A DNA stretch of 64,000 nucleotides from Candidatus Eiseniibacteriota bacterium (GTDB lineage Bacteria > Orphanbacterota > Orphanbacteria > Orphanbacterales > Orphanbacteraceae): contig JAJCZU010000002.1 in the NCBI GenBank assembly GCA_029262235.1, positions 806,001 to 870,000 of the forward strand. Reading direction: 5' to 3'. Each line of letters starts with the position of its first letter. Within the stretch, counting starts at the first letter, position 1. The notes below the pieces were generated by a model. It saw nothing but the letters and a program-made list of their open reading frames with translations, was not told the origin of the DNA and made no database searches. Positions 52,648 to 64,000 of the stretch are shown in pieces. A program made the translations under genes and the position numbers.

Positions 52648-53268
52648 ATGGCCACCAGGAAAAAGCGTCTCGCGCGCCCGCGAAAACGGGGGAACGTTCT
52701 TCGCGATTACGGCGAAGCCATATTCGTGGCGGCCGCCATCTTTCTTTTCCTGCGTTCGTTCGTCGTGCAGGCGTACCAGATTCCGTCCGGTTCGATGGAA
52801 GACACTCTGCTCGTCGGGGACTTTCTCGTAGCGAACAAGTTCCTGTACGGCGCGCGCATCCCGGGCACGGAAATCCGGCTTCCCGAAGTGCGTCCTCCGG
52901 CGCGCGAGGACATCATCGTGTTTCGCGCGCCCCACAAAGACGCGAACTTCATCAAGCGTTGCGTCGCGATCGAGGGCGATACCGTTGAAGTGCGGGACAA
53001 CCGTCTCTACCTGAACGGCGAACGGCGCGATGAGACTTACATCGCTCTCAAAGGCACGGGGAGTCCCTATCGCAACTGGGGCCCCGAGGTCGTACCAAAG
53101 GACTATCTGCTGATGCTCGGAGACAATAGAAATTTCAGTGACGACAGCCGGCACTGGGGCTTGCTCCATCGTGACAGGGTGGAGGGGAGCGCGATGTTCC
53201 TCTACTTCTCCTGGGACAAGAAAAAGACCATGCCCCGTTTCAACCGGTTCTTCCGTGGCATTCACTGA
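52648..53268 (+). CDS. lepB: signal peptidase I
   Basis: Cleaves Sec signal peptides at the inner membrane. The 206-residue protein has one membrane segment (about residues 22-40), the catalytic Ser in [10 protein letters not shown], the general-base Lys in [11 protein letters not shown], box [15 protein letters not shown] and the beta-ribbon ending. ATG 52648 has AGGGAA upstream. Its end abuts lepA by four bases. Confidence 0.96.
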   Translation: MATRKKRLARPRKRGNVLRDYGEAIFVAAAIFLFLRSFVVQAYQIPSGSMEDTLLVGDFLVANKFLYGARIPGTEIRLPEVRPPAREDIIVFRAPHKDANFIKRCVAIEGDTVEVRDNRLYLNGERRDETYIALKGTGSPYRNWGPEVVPKDYLLMLGDNRNFSDDSRHWGLLHRDRVEGSAMFLYFSWDKKKTMPRFNRFFRGIH

Positions 53269-53272
53269 CGCC

Positions 53273-55081
<1,809 letters not shown>

Positions 55082-55119
55082 GCCACTCCCGGAGTCGGTT
55101 TTTCCGCGCTCCCTCCGTC

Positions 55120-55148
55120 TTGACAAACCCACCCTGGATTCTTAGCTT
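55120..55148 (+). promoter_or_regulatory. sigma-70 promoter for grpE-dnaK
   Basis: Consensus TTGACA at 55120-55125, 17-base spacer, TAGCTT at 55143-55148. No CIRCE inverted repeat (TTAGCACTC-N9-GAGTGCTAA) is present here. Confidence 0.7.
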
Positions 55149-55204
55149 ATGTTCGATCCGTTAGAACCTGTAAATGTAGTAATTCCAACCGGGAACGAGC
55201 AGGT

Positions 55205-55789
55205 ATGAAGAAGCCGAAGAAGAACGAAACCGGGCAGACGCCCACAGAGATCGATACGGAAGCGAGTATGCCGGTCGAAAACGAGCCCGCGCCCGAGGAG
55301 ACTCCGGCGGAGGCCCACGAAAAGACGGTAGCGGTACTCGAGGAAAAGATCGCGGAGCTCACCGACCAGTGGCTGCGCGCGGTTGCCGACCTCGACAATT
55401 TCCGGAAGCGGGCCGCGAAGGAGAGACGTCGCGACCTCTTCCAGGCTCAGGCGGGCACGATCCGGCCGATTCTCGAGATCGTCGACGACTTCGACCGCGC
55501 TCTCTCGCTCGAAGGCGAGGAGAACGACCTGCGAAGAGGCGTGCAGATGATCTACGACAAGTTTCAGCACACGCTCGCGTCGCTGGGGATCGAAGCGTTC
55601 TCGGCGGTCGGTCAGATGTTCGATCCCAACTCGATGGAAGCGCTTACGACGCTTTCCGTTCCCGGGAAACCGGAGAACGAAGTGATCGGTGAAATTCGCA
55701 AGGGGTATCGGTATCACGGCGAACTTCTGAGGACGGCGCAGGTCACAGTGAATCAGCCGGCTGCAGAAGAGCCGGCCGAAACGAAGTAG
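55205..55789 (+). CDS. grpE: nucleotide exchange factor GrpE
   Basis: Releases ADP from DnaK. The 194-residue protein has an acidic N-terminal stretch (about 1-45), a long coiled coil (about 45-80: KTVAVLEEKIAELTDQWLRAVADLDNFRKRAAKER) and the C-terminal beta domain. LDNFRKRAAKE and the C-terminal NPLxHEA-like MFDPNSMEALTT are family markers. The ATG is preceded by GAGCAGGT. dnaK follows 51 bases later with its own Shine-Dalgarno. Confidence 0.93.
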   Translation: MKKPKKNETGQTPTEIDTEASMPVENEPAPEETPAEAHEKTVAVLEEKIAELTDQWLRAVADLDNFRKRAAKERRRDLFQAQAGTIRPILEIVDDFDRALSLEGEENDLRRGVQMIYDKFQHTLASLGIEAFSAVGQMFDPNSMEALTTLSVPGKPENEVIGEIRKGYRYHGELLRTAQVTVNQPAAEEPAETK

Positions 55790-55840
55790 ATAGAATTCAA
55801 AACAGCACGGGCTGACGTTTGATAGGAGAGGAGTTCGAAG

Positions 55841-57787
55841 ATGGGGAAAGTAATCGGAATCGATCTCGGAACGACCAACTCGGTTGTTGCCGTCGTCGAA
55901 GACGGCGAAGCGAAAGTCATCCTGAACGCCGAGGGCGGACGAACCACGCCTTCGATCGTGGCATTTACGAAAGACGGGGAGCGTCTCGTCGGCCAGGTCG
56001 CGAAACGCCAGGCCGTGACGAACCCGGAAAACACCGTTTCATCCATCAAGCGATTCATGGGACGCAAGCTCGGTGAAGTACGCGAAGAGATGAAGAACGT
56101 TCCGTACGCGCTTCGCGAAGCCGACAACGGAGACCTCCGCGTCTATATCAGCAATACCGACAAAGAGCACGCCCCGCCGGAAATTTCGGCGATGGTTCTT
56201 CAGTACCTGAAGAAAGCGGCGGAAGATTACCTCGGCGAAGAAGTAACGGAGGCCGTCATCACGGTCCCGGCCTACTTTAACGACTCGCAGCGCCAGGCCA
56301 CAAAAGACGCGGGCCGGATCGCGGGACTCGAAGTCAAGCGCATCATCAACGAGCCGACCGCGGCGTCGCTCGCGTACGGTCTCGACAAGGACAAGAAGGA
56401 AGAGAAGATCGCTGTCTTCGACCTCGGGGGCGGTACTTTCGACATTTCCATCCTCGAACTCGGCGACGGCGTTTTCGAAGTGAAGGCGACAAACGGGGAC
56501 ACGCACCTGGGCGGTGACGATTTCGATCAGCGCCTCATGGACCACCTCGCGGACGAATTCAAGAAGCAGAACGGTATCGACATCCGTTCCGACAAGATGG
56601 CGTTGCAGCGTCTGAAAGAAGCGGCGGAGAAAGCCAAGATCGAACTCTCGTCGACGATGCAGACGAACGTGAACCTCCCGTTCATTACCGCGGACCAGTC
56701 AGGCCCGAAGCATCTCGACGTCACGATTACGCGCGCTCAGTTCGACTCGCTTACGGAAGCGCTCGTGGGACGTACGATCGAGCCGTGCAAGCGTGCGCTT
56801 GCCGACGCCGGCCTGACGGCGAACGACATCGACGAGGTCATTCTGGTCGGTGGCTCCACACGTATCCCGGCCGTCTACGAGAAAGTGAAGAGCTTCTTCG
56901 GGAAAGAGCCTCACAAGGGCGTGAACCCCGATGAAGTGGTGGCGGTCGGCGCGGCCATTCAGGGCGGCGTGCTCGCCGGTGACGTCAAGGACGTGCTGCT
57001 TCTCGACGTCACTCCTCTCTCGCTCGGCATCGAGACGCTCGGCGGCGTCATGACGAAGCTCATCGAACGCAACACGACGATCCCCACTAAAAAGAGCCAG
57101 TCCTTCTCGACCGCGGCCGACAATCAGCAGGCCGTGAGCATTCACGTGCTGCAGGGCGAGCGTGAGATGGCGGTCGACAACCGGACACTGGGCCGCTTCG
57201 ATCTCGTCGGCATTCCGCCGGCGCCTCGCGGAGTGCCGCAGATCGAAGTCACGTTCGATATCGACGCCAACGGAATCGTGCATGTGTTCGCGAAAGATCT
57301 CGGCACCGGCAAAGAACAGAAGATCAAGATTCAGGCTTCGAGCGGACTCTCGGACGACGAAGTGAACAAGATGGTTCACGATGCGGAAGAGCACGAGACC
57401 GAGGACAAGGCGAAGCGGGAACTGGTCGAGACGCGCAATCACGCCGACCAGATGTACTATGCCACCGAGAAGAACCTGAAGGAACACGGCGACAAGGTCG
57501 ATGCGGAAGCCCGCGGCCAGATCGAGAACGCGCTCAGCGACTTGAAGAGCGCGATCGACAGCGGGGACGCCGCGCAGATGAAGGCGAAGATGGAGACGGT
57601 GGAAGCCGCTTCGCATAAACTCGCGGAGCAGATCTACGCGCAGCAGACCCAGGACGGGGGCGCCGCCGCAGGCGCCGCCGGAGCCGCAGGCGCCGCGGGC
57701 GCGTCGACGGAATCGGGCGAATCCTCCGAGGAAGCGGTCGAGGCTGACTTCGAGGTCGTTGACGAGGACGAGAACAAAAAGGCGTAG
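55841..57787 (+). CDS. dnaK: chaperone DnaK (Hsp70)
   Basis: ATP-driven Hsp70 chaperone. The 648-residue protein has [65 protein letters not shown], the EEVD-like tail replaced by an acidic end, and the substrate domain after about residue 385. Before the tail lies [16 protein letters not shown], a longer Gly/Ala linker than in E. coli DnaK. ATG 55841 follows AGGAGAGGAG. Confidence 0.98.
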   Translation: MGKVIGIDLGTTNSVVAVVEDGEAKVILNAEGGRTTPSIVAFTKDGERLVGQVAKRQAVTNPENTVSSIKRFMGRKLGEVREEMKNVPYALREADNGDLRVYISNTDKEHAPPEISAMVLQYLKKAAEDYLGEEVTEAVITVPAYFNDSQRQATKDAGRIAGLEVKRIINEPTAASLAYGLDKDKKEEKIAVFDLGGGTFDISILELGDGVFEVKATNGDTHLGGDDFDQRLMDHLADEFKKQNGIDIRSDKMALQRLKEAAEKAKIELSSTMQTNVNLPFITADQSGPKHLDVTITRAQFDSLTEALVGRTIEPCKRALADAGLTANDIDEVILVGGSTRIPAVYEKVKSFFGKEPHKGVNPDEVVAVGAAIQGGVLAGDVKDVLLLDVTPLSLGIETLGGVMTKLIERNTTIPTKKSQSFSTAADNQQAVSIHVLQGEREMAVDNRTLGRFDLVGIPPAPRGVPQIEVTFDIDANGIVHVFAKDLGTGKEQKIKIQASSGLSDDEVNKMVHDAEEHETEDKAKRELVETRNHADQMYYATEKNLKEHGDKVDAEARGQIENALSDLKSAIDSGDAAQMKAKMETVEAASHKLAEQIYAQQTQDGGAAAGAAGAAGAAGASTESGESSEEAVEADFEVVDEDENKKA

Positions 57788-57798
57788 AGGAGAGCTCC

Positions 57799-58914
57799 TT
57801 GCCAAGCAGTAAGCGCGACTACTACGAGGTCCTCGGGATCGAACGAGGCGCCTCCGCGGACGAAATCAAGAAGGCGTATCGCAAGCTCGCGCTTCAGTAC
57901 CATCCCGACCGGAATCCCGGGGATGCGGCTGCCGAGGAGTCCTTCAAAGAGGCCACGCAGGCATATGAAATCCTGCGTGACGGAGAGAAGCGGTCGCGGT
58001 ACGACCAGTTCGGCCACCAGGGCGTGGACCCCAATATGGGGGGCGGGCCGGGAGATTTCGGCGGGTTCGACATCTCCGATGCGCTCCGGGCTTTCATGCG
58101 CGATTTCGGCGGCTTCGGCAATTTCGAGTTCGGCGGGTCTTCCCGCGGCGCGACGAGCGGCCCGCGTCGGGGACAGGACCTCCAGATCCAGCTGAAACTG
58201 TCGCTCGAGGAAGTGGCGACCGGCGTGGAGCGCACGCTGCGTGTGAAAGTGCTCTCTCCTTGCGGGACGTGTGAGGGAAGCGGTGCGAAACCGGGCACTT
58301 CCAGCGACACGTGCCAGACGTGCGGAGGGCAGGGGCAGGTACGGCAGGTCCAGCGTTCGATTCTCGGGCAGTTCGTGAACATCGCGGAGTGCCCGGACTG
58401 CCATGGCGACGGGACGATCCTGCGGGATCGCTGCGGGGACTGTCGCGGAGAAGGACGCAGGGAGACGACCGAGTCGATCAAGGTTCGGATTCCGGCAGGC
58501 GTCACTTCTGGCAACTACATTCCGCTTCGCGGCAAAGGGAACGTCGGGATTCGCGGCGGCCCGCGCGGCGACATCATCGTGCTGATCGAGGAGATCGAGC
58601 ACCCGCGCCTCGAACGCCACGGAGACGACGTACTGTCCGAGATCGACATCGCATTTGATCAGGCCGTGCTCGGCGGATCCGTTCAAGTGGCGACACTCGA
58701 CGGCAAGGTCAAAATGAACATCCCGGCGGGAACGCCGTCAGGCAAGATCTTTCGCCTGCGCGGCAAGGGCATCCCTCATCTGCGCGGCTCGGGCGCGGGC
58801 GACCAGCTTGTCCGCGTTCATATCCATGTCCCGAAGAAGCTGAACAAGGAAGCCCGCCGCATTCTCGAGGAAATCCGCGGGAACGACTCCTTCCGGCCAT
58901 CCGGTAAAAGCTGA
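57799..58914 (+). CDS. dnaJ: chaperone DnaJ (Hsp40)
   Basis: Stimulates DnaK ATPase and delivers clients. The 371-residue protein has the J-domain with the HPD motif ([15 protein letters not shown]), a Gly/Phe-rich segment (about residues 75-115), four zinc-binding CxxCxGxG repeats ([32 protein letters not shown]) and a C-terminal substrate domain. TTG 57799 has AGAGGAGA upstream. It abuts rsmE by one base. Confidence 0.97.
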   Translation: MPSSKRDYYEVLGIERGASADEIKKAYRKLALQYHPDRNPGDAAAEESFKEATQAYEILRDGEKRSRYDQFGHQGVDPNMGGGPGDFGGFDISDALRAFMRDFGGFGNFEFGGSSRGATSGPRRGQDLQIQLKLSLEEVATGVERTLRVKVLSPCGTCEGSGAKPGTSSDTCQTCGGQGQVRQVQRSILGQFVNIAECPDCHGDGTILRDRCGDCRGEGRRETTESIKVRIPAGVTSGNYIPLRGKGNVGIRGGPRGDIIVLIEEIEHPRLERHGDDVLSEIDIAFDQAVLGGSVQVATLDGKVKMNIPAGTPSGKIFRLRGKGIPHLRGSGAGDQLVRVHIHVPKKLNKEARRILEEIRGNDSFRPSGKS

Positions 58915-58915
58915 A

Positions 58916-59647
58916 ATGCCGGGGCGCCCGGACCGCATCTTCTTCGCACCGCCCGCTCTTCTTGCTCTGCAATCCTTCCCTGTTCCCGATGACGAGGCGC
59001 ATCATCTGACCCGGGTTCTCCGCGTGACCGATCAGGCCGAAGTGCGCTTCGTCGATGGTGAGGGAAACGCGGCCACGGTTCGCGTCAGAAAGACCGCTTC
59101 GGGCATGAGCGCCGATGTGCTCGAGAGGGTGCCCCCCGAGCCTCCACGCCGTCCGGAGCTTCATCTCGCGATCGCCACGAACAAGGGAAGCGACTTCGAG
59201 GAGATTCTCACCCGTCTCGCGGAAATCGGTGTTCATAGCGTACATCCATTTTCGGCTGCGCGATCAGTACCGCGCGGAGAGGGGGGACGGGCGCGATTCG
59301 AACGCTGGAATCGCATGGCGCGGACCGGTATGAAGATCGCGGGCAGCGCGTACCTCATGCGGATCGAACCGGTGGGAAGCTGGAAGGACGCCCTCTCACT
59401 TCCGGGTGAGTTCAGGATCCTGTGCGAGGCGGGCGGCACTCTGATCGCGCGCTCCGGCACGGAACCGAGCACTCTCGTTCTGATCGGCCCCGAGGGAGGA
59501 TTCACGGATGTGGAAAGGGCAGAGGCGATCGAAGCCGGCTTCCAGCCCCGGTCGCTCGGCGCAGGCAATCTGCGGGCGACGACGGCGGCGGTGCTGGCGG
59601 CGGGATTCGTGATGAGCGGGGCCGCGGCCGGATCGCAGCCCGGTTAA
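58916..59647 (+). CDS. rsmE: 16S rRNA (uracil(1498)-N(3))-methyltransferase RsmE
   Basis: Methylates U1498 in helix 44 of 16S rRNA. The 243-residue protein has an N-terminal PUA-like domain (HHLTRVLRV) and the knotted SPOUT methyltransferase with LHLAIATNKGSDFEEILTRLAEIGVHSVHPF, IGPEGGFT and LGAGNLRATTAAVLAAG (family LGxxILRxETA). Often co-transcribed with dnaJ or prmA. Confidence 0.93.
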   Translation: MPGRPDRIFFAPPALLALQSFPVPDDEAHHLTRVLRVTDQAEVRFVDGEGNAATVRVRKTASGMSADVLERVPPEPPRRPELHLAIATNKGSDFEEILTRLAEIGVHSVHPFSAARSVPRGEGGRARFERWNRMARTGMKIAGSAYLMRIEPVGSWKDALSLPGEFRILCEAGGTLIARSGTEPSTLVLIGPEGGFTDVERAEAIEAGFQPRSLGAGNLRATTAAVLAAGFVMSGAAAGSQPG

Positions 59648-59692
59648 CCGTTTCGGGGCGGGGACGGCCCTGTGGAAAAACGGCCCCGATTG

Positions 59693-59721
59693 TTGACGAT
59701 TCGCATAAACCACCCTATATT
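59693..59721 (+). promoter_or_regulatory. sigma-70 promoter for mutS2-dnaG
   Basis: TTGACG at 59693-59698, 17-base spacer, TATATT at 59716-59721. The leader before ATG 59914 is about 185 bases; I see no clear riboswitch in it. Confidence 0.7.
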
Positions 59722-59913
59722 AACAAGGTACGTCTCAGCATCGATATTCTGGGAACGTGTGTGCATGCACGCAGCACAGTCCGGATCGCACGAAGCCACC
59801 AAGAGGCCGACAGCCACACACAACGGCTGCGCCTAAACATGGACCTGACCCGGCGCGATCGCATCCTGGACCACCGTGCGAAGCATTTTAATTACGGGCA
59901 GGTTCATTCATTC

Positions 59914-62280
59914 ATGAATTCACATTCGATTTCCGTTCTTGAGTTCCCCGCCGTCGTCGCGAGACTGGCGGACCGGTGTGTCTCGGAACCGGGCCGTGCG
60001 CTCGCCGAGGCAATCTCACCATCGACCGATCCTCAGTGGATCGCCGAGGCGCAGGAGCACCTGGCCGAGATGGCCGGAATTCTGGAACGGGACGGACGAC
60101 TTCCGATGGGGGAAGTGCGCGCCATGGACGGCATCGTTTCGCGGTCCGCCGCCGAAGGCGCCGCGCTTTCCGTCGAGGACCTCCTTGCGGTGCTTCGCTG
60201 TGCCCGCACGGCCGAGGATGTCCGGCGATACATCGAACAGCGATCCGAGCAGGCGCCGCGTACGTATCTACTCTCCATGGATCTCGACGGCCTCGAGGCG
60301 ATCCAGATGGGAATCGCAAAGGCGATCGATCCCGAAGGGGAGATTCTCGATCGCGCGAGTGAGAAACTCGCGAAGATCCGCCGGGAGATGCATACGGTAC
60401 GCCGCGAGCTCCGCGCGATCCTGGATTCGTACCTGACGACGCCCGAGACATCGCGCTTCCTGCAGGAGAACATCGTTACGCTCAGGAACGGGCGCTACGT
60501 ACTCCCCGTGAAGGGGGGCGATCAACGCTCGATCGACGGGATCGTGCATGCGCATTCCGGTTCGGGCGCGACCGTGTTCGTCGAACCGATCGAAACGGTC
60601 GCCCGCAACAACGCGCTCGCGAGACTGCAGCAGGCCGAGCAGCGTGAGATTCATCGCATCCTGCAGGCGCTCACGGCTCTCGTCAGCAAAGGCGCCGGCG
60701 CGCTTCTCGCCAACCACTCCGTTCTGGCCCATCTTGACCTCTACCAGGCGAAAGCCTTGCTCATGAAGGAATGGCGGGGTGTCATTCCGGGCATCGCACG
60801 GAACGCCGGCCTGTCGATTCAGGACGGCCGACACCCGCTGCTCGAGGCATCGCTCAGGCAGGAGGGGCGGCAGGACGAACTGATCCCGCTCGTGCTCGTG
60901 TTCCCTGACGACACTCGTTCCATCGTGCTGACCGGGCCGAATACAGGCGGGAAGACGGTCGCGCTCAAGACGCTCGGTCTGTTCGTGCTCATGGCGCAGT
61001 CGGGAATGGCGCTGCCCGCCGGAGAGGGAACGACTCTTCCGCTCTTCCAGACGGTGCATGTCGACATCGGCGACGAGCAGTCGATCGAGAACTCGCTCTC
61101 TTCGTTCTCGGCGCATCTCGCCCAGATGAAAACGATGCTTGCCGAAGTGGCGGCAACGGGACTTGTTCTCGTCGACGAACTGGGCGCAGGGACGGACCCC
61201 ACGGAAGGCGCCGCGATCTCCATGGCGCTCCTCGAAGAACTGCACACGCGCGGAGCGTGTTCACTCGTGACGACGCATCTCGGTTCGCTCAAGACCTTCG
61301 TACATGAAATGCCCGGCATGGAGAACGCCTCGATGGCATTCGACACAAGGGCCATGAAACCTACCTACACACTCGACATGGGACTTCCGGGAACCAGCCA
61401 CGCGATCGCGACCGCCCGCCGGCTCGGTCTTCCGGAAAAACTGCTGGCACGCGCCGCGGAGCATATCGGCACCTCTTCCATGGAGGTCGAGTCGCTGCTT
61501 GCGGATCTGAAAGAGCGAAAACGGCTGCTCGACGAGCGGAGTGCCGATCTGGAAGAACGCGCGACGGGGCAGCAGGAAATCGTGCGCGAAATCGAAGCGC
61601 GCGAGGCGATGCTGCGAGAGCGGGAACGGCGCGCCAAGAGCCAGGCGCTCGCCGACGCGAAACGCTATCTGGACGAATCGCGCGCGCTGGTGGAAAGCCA
61701 CGTGAAAGAGATCCGTACGCAGAGTGGAGAGCGCGACTCCGTTCGCAGGGCGAGGCAGGCCATTGAAGCCGAACGACGGACGCTCGGAGCCGAGATCTCG
61801 CGCCTGGAAGCGGATGCCGCGCCGGTTGCAGGCAGGGCACTCGAGAGTGTGACTTTCGGGCAGTATGTGCGTGTCGAAAGTCTTGGCCAGGTCGGACGCA
61901 TCGTCGGAGAAGGCAATCGCCCCGGCCGCTGTTTCGTAGAGGCGGGCGGCCTGCGACTCGAAGTCGATCTGAAAGATCTCCGGGCCGCGGACGCACCAGC
62001 GCCGAAACGCGCGCGGCCGGTCCATCACGGCGGATCGTTCGACCGTGTCGCACGGATCGAGTGCGACCTGCGCGGCTTGCACGCCGAAGAAGCCCTCGCC
62101 GAACTCGACCGATTCCTCGACGACGCCGTACTGACAGGACTCGATCGCGTGAACGTGATTCACGGCATCGGTACAGGCGTTCTGCGAACGGCCGTCGGCG
62201 CGTATCTTGCCGAAGATTCCCGCGTGCAGACCGCTTCGCTCGACCGGCCCGGCGGCGCCACCACCGTGGAGATGAGATAA
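59914..62280 (+). CDS. mutS2: endonuclease MutS2 (Smr domain)
   Basis: MutS-like ATPase that clears recombination intermediates or rescues collided ribosomes. The 788-residue protein has the MutS core, Walker A TGPNTGGKTVALKT (about residue 340), VHVDIGDEQSIENSLSSFSAHL, LVLVDELGAGTDPTEGAAI, a long coiled coil (about 520-620) and the C-terminal Smr nuclease domain with LRGLHAEEALAELDRFLDDA and NVIHGIGTGVLR. ATG 59914 (NSHSISVLEF) aligns with the family start; an open frame reaches back to 59422 without support. The stop overlaps dnaG (TAATG). Confidence 0.95.
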   Translation: MNSHSISVLEFPAVVARLADRCVSEPGRALAEAISPSTDPQWIAEAQEHLAEMAGILERDGRLPMGEVRAMDGIVSRSAAEGAALSVEDLLAVLRCARTAEDVRRYIEQRSEQAPRTYLLSMDLDGLEAIQMGIAKAIDPEGEILDRASEKLAKIRREMHTVRRELRAILDSYLTTPETSRFLQENIVTLRNGRYVLPVKGGDQRSIDGIVHAHSGSGATVFVEPIETVARNNALARLQQAEQREIHRILQALTALVSKGAGALLANHSVLAHLDLYQAKALLMKEWRGVIPGIARNAGLSIQDGRHPLLEASLRQEGRQDELIPLVLVFPDDTRSIVLTGPNTGGKTVALKTLGLFVLMAQSGMALPAGEGTTLPLFQTVHVDIGDEQSIENSLSSFSAHLAQMKTMLAEVAATGLVLVDELGAGTDPTEGAAISMALLEELHTRGACSLVTTHLGSLKTFVHEMPGMENASMAFDTRAMKPTYTLDMGLPGTSHAIATARRLGLPEKLLARAAEHIGTSSMEVESLLADLKERKRLLDERSADLEERATGQQEIVREIEAREAMLRERERRAKSQALADAKRYLDESRALVESHVKEIRTQSGERDSVRRARQAIEAERRTLGAEISRLEADAAPVAGRALESVTFGQYVRVESLGQVGRIVGEGNRPGRCFVEAGGLRLEVDLKDLRAADAPAPKRARPVHHGGSFDRVARIECDLRGLHAEEALAELDRFLDDAVLTGLDRVNVIHGIGTGVLRTAVGAYLAEDSRVQTASLDRPGGATTVEMR

Positions 62281-64000
62281 TGGGACGCTCGTCCGAAACA
62301 GTCGAACAGATCCGCGCCGCAAACGACATCGTTTCTGTCGTGGGGAGCTACGTCCGCCTGCGCAAAGCGGGGCGCAACTACAAGGGACTCTGCCCGTTTC
62401 ATCGGGAGAAAACCCCTTCCTTCATCGTAAGTCCGGAGCGCGAGACCTTTCATTGCTTCGGATGCGGCAAGGGGGGAGACGTCTATCGCTTCATCATGGA
62501 GATGGACGCCTGTGAGTTCCCCGAAGCGATGCGGACGCTCGCGACCCGGGCCGGCATCAAACTCCCGTCGCAATGGAATCGCGATCAAGGCATCAACGAA
62601 GGTCCCCGGGAGGCCCTGGCTTTCGCCGAAACGCATTTCTACAAACTGCTGCAGTCCGATGCCGGAAAGTCGGCGCGCGAATATCTCAGCGAACGCGGCA
62701 TCACGGCCGAGGCGATCGAAACGTTCCGCATCGGATTCGCGCCCGAAGCATGGCGCATTCTCAAGGATGCCGCGAACAAGGCCGGGGTCGACGACGCCAA
62801 GCTCATCGAGGCGGGCCTCATCGTCAAGAAGGAGAACGGAACTCCCTACGATCGCTTTCGAAGTCGCATTCAGTTCCCGATTCAGGATCCGTCGGGGCGC
62901 ATCGTCGGTTTCGGCGGCCGCATCTTCGGCGACGGGGAACCGAAGTACCTGAACTCGCCCGAAACCTCTCTGTTCAAGAAGAGCGACTCGCTCTACGGCA
63001 TTCATCAGGCGAGAAGGGACCTGCGCGACGAAGGAGCGGCGGTCCTCGTCGAAGGGTACACGGACGTGATTTCACTGTTCCAGAGTGGGATCCGTAACGT
63101 AGTGGCCCCTCTCGGAACCGCGCTCACGCCCGGGCATGTGCGGCTGCTCCGCAACTATTCGGACCGGATCGTCCTGCTCTTCGACGGAGACGAGGCGGGA
63201 GTGCGCGCCACCCTTCGGTCGCTCGAGGTGGTTATGGCCGGCGGCCTGACACCGCTCGTTGCCTCACTGCCGGCCGGCCAGGATCCGGACGATCTGCTGC
63301 GCGCCGAAGGAGTCGAAGCGGTGCGATCCCGAATCACGAACGCGGAAGCTATCGTCCCGTTCGTGCTCGAACATCCTTTCGCGGGAGGCCGCGAGGAAGC
63401 CCTGCGAACCCTGGTGCAGCTGCTTGCAGCATCGCGGGACGAAATACGGCTCAGCCTCTTCGTACAGGAAGCCGCCCGCAAGAGCGGTATCCGCGAAGAG
63501 ATCTTCCATAAAGAGATCGACCGCGCCAAAGGGCGTGAGACGAAGGTTCAGGTCGCCAAGGTGGTGCACGCGCCTAAAATACGGAGGCGCCTCATTGATG
63601 CGCAGCGCGGAATTGCTTACCTTGGACTCGAGAACCCGACTCTCATACCTGTCATTCGGAGAGTCGTAAAGCCCGACGAAGTACAGGATGTTCCCGCTCG
63701 CAAACTACTCAAGGCATTGTTCGAATGCCACGACAACGGCGAGCAGCCGACATCCTCACTATTGACACTTGAAGGGGTTGACGAAGCATTCTCCCAGATC
63801 GGGGTCGAGAACGAAGAGATCGAGGATCCTCTTCACATCCTGCAGGATTATATCGCCTGCATTCATGAAGAGGAGATCGACGTTGCCGTGAAGGACCTGA
63901 ACGAACAGATCCGGGACGCCGAGGAGCGCAACGACACCGAAGCGTTGATGGAACTTTTGAAGAAGATAACCCAGGTATCCGCAAAGAAGAAAAAGATCGC
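62280..64000 (+). CDS. dnaG: DNA primase (3' end outside window)
   Basis: Makes RNA primers for replication. The 573 codons in the window include the zinc-binding domain CPFH-X17-CFGC (about residues 40-64), the catalytic TOPRIM domain with VLVEGYTDVISL and FDGDEAG (about 257-315), and the start of the helicase-binding C-terminal domain (LLKALFECHDNGEQP onward). The ATG shares a base with the mutS2 stop. The sequence runs open to base 64000, so rpoD or another neighbour may follow. Confidence 0.97.
   Translation, partial: MGRSSETVEQIRAANDIVSVVGSYVRLRKAGRNYKGLCPFHREKTPSFIVSPERETFHCFGCGKGGDVYRFIMEMDACEFPEAMRTLATRAGIKLPSQWNRDQGINEGPREALAFAETHFYKLLQSDAGKSAREYLSERGITAEAIETFRIGFAPEAWRILKDAANKAGVDDAKLIEAGLIVKKENGTPYDRFRSRIQFPIQDPSGRIVGFGGRIFGDGEPKYLNSPETSLFKKSDSLYGIHQARRDLRDEGAAVLVEGYTDVISLFQSGIRNVVAPLGTALTPGHVRLLRNYSDRIVLLFDGDEAGVRATLRSLEVVMAGGLTPLVASLPAGQDPDDLLRAEGVEAVRSRITNAEAIVPFVLEHPFAGGREEALRTLVQLLAASRDEIRLSLFVQEAARKSGIREEIFHKEIDRAKGRETKVQVAKVVHAPKIRRRLIDAQRGIAYLGLENPTLIPVIRRVVKPDEVQDVPARKLLKALFECHDNGEQPTSSLLTLEGVDEAFSQIGVENEEIEDPLHILQDYIACIHEEEIDVAVKDLNEQIRDAEERNDTEALMELLKKITQVSAKKKKI

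Noticed and set aside
55085-55095. Short palindrome ACTCCCGGAGT after lepA followed by TTTTT
   Set aside because: At most four pairs with a three-base loop; too weak to call a terminator.
55149-55204. CIRCE element upstream of grpE, dnaK or dnaJ
   Set aside because: I looked for TTAGCACTC-N9-GAGTGCTAA in 55082-55204 and 55790-55840 and found none.
59648-59692. Terminator between rsmE and mutS2
   Set aside because: CGGGGC and GCCCCG can pair, but the loop is long and no T-tract follows.
59422-59913. Open extension of the mutS2 frame back into rsmE
   Set aside because: It is Arg/Gly-rich shadow sequence with no similarity to MutS2, and the promoter at 59693 lies inside it.

Overview
This window is a dense, GC-rich stretch of chromosome from a diderm bacterium that makes lipopolysaccharide. 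It carries the Kdo pathway (KdsB, KdsA, KdsD), an LpxL-type acyltransferase, the Lpt transporter parts LptC, LptB, LptF and LptG, and BamD. SprA, the outer-membrane translocon of the type IX secretion system (T9SS), together with a GlmM carrying a GEGNGG sugar loop, points to the FCB superphylum or a related GC-rich candidate phylum (Gemmatimonadota, Fibrobacterota, Eisenbacteria or Krumholzibacteriota-like). The sequence alone does not fix the phylum. I see no insertion sequence, phage, CRISPR array or other sign of recent transfer: this is core genome with some accessory membrane and surface genes.

Layout. 1-1930: end of a LolD/MacB-type ABC ATPase, an NlpC/P60 hydrolase, a small membrane protein and a pilin-like protein. 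1932-4379: an unknown conserved protein, a secreted TonB-C-like protein and a BamD lipoprotein. 4376-7216: nadD, rng, rplU, rpmA. 7310-11572: kdsB-pyrG-kdsA-kdsD. 11665-19788: lpxL-like, lptC, lptB, rpoN, hpf, hprK, ptsH, ptsI and a phosphoglucose/phosphomannose isomerase, nearly all overlapping or close together. 19833-20975: metK. 21030-23473 (minus): lptF-lptG. 23818-30937: sprA and a glutaminyl cyclase. 31033-41397: rimP-nusA-ylxR-ylxQ-infB-ylxP-rbfA-truB-ribF-rpsO-pnp. 41516-43269: polysaccharide deacetylase and UbiA-type prenyltransferase. 43279-46127 (minus): a DUF4388/pilin-like protein and a TPR/zinc-ribbon membrane protein. 46312-48383: asnS, two small unknown genes, tRNA-Phe and tRNA-Thr. 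48423-52639: glmM-glmS-ridA, a selenocysteine tRNA and a DUF5683 protein. 52648-64000: lepB, lepA, grpE-dnaK-dnaJ-rsmE, mutS2 and the start of dnaG.

How it fits together. Two sequences match the sigma-54 -24/-12 consensus. One is complete and lies upstream of sprA; the other has one mismatch and heads the operon that contains rpoN itself. This suggests that sigma-54 controls envelope building and type IX secretion here and feeds back on its own operon. HPr kinase, HPr and Enzyme I sit beside rpoN with no sugar permease, so this PTS is probably regulatory. A glutaminyl cyclase directly after sprA fits the N-terminal pyroglutamate seen on exported proteins of T9SS bacteria. Several strong sigma-70 promoters have the form TTGACA-N16/18-TATNNT. 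RNA-level control is suggested by a terminator-like hairpin at the start of the nusA operon transcript, a long hairpin between rpsO and pnp, and a terminator directly before kdsB. A UCA-anticodon tRNA with tRNA-Sec geometry implies that the organism makes selenoproteins.
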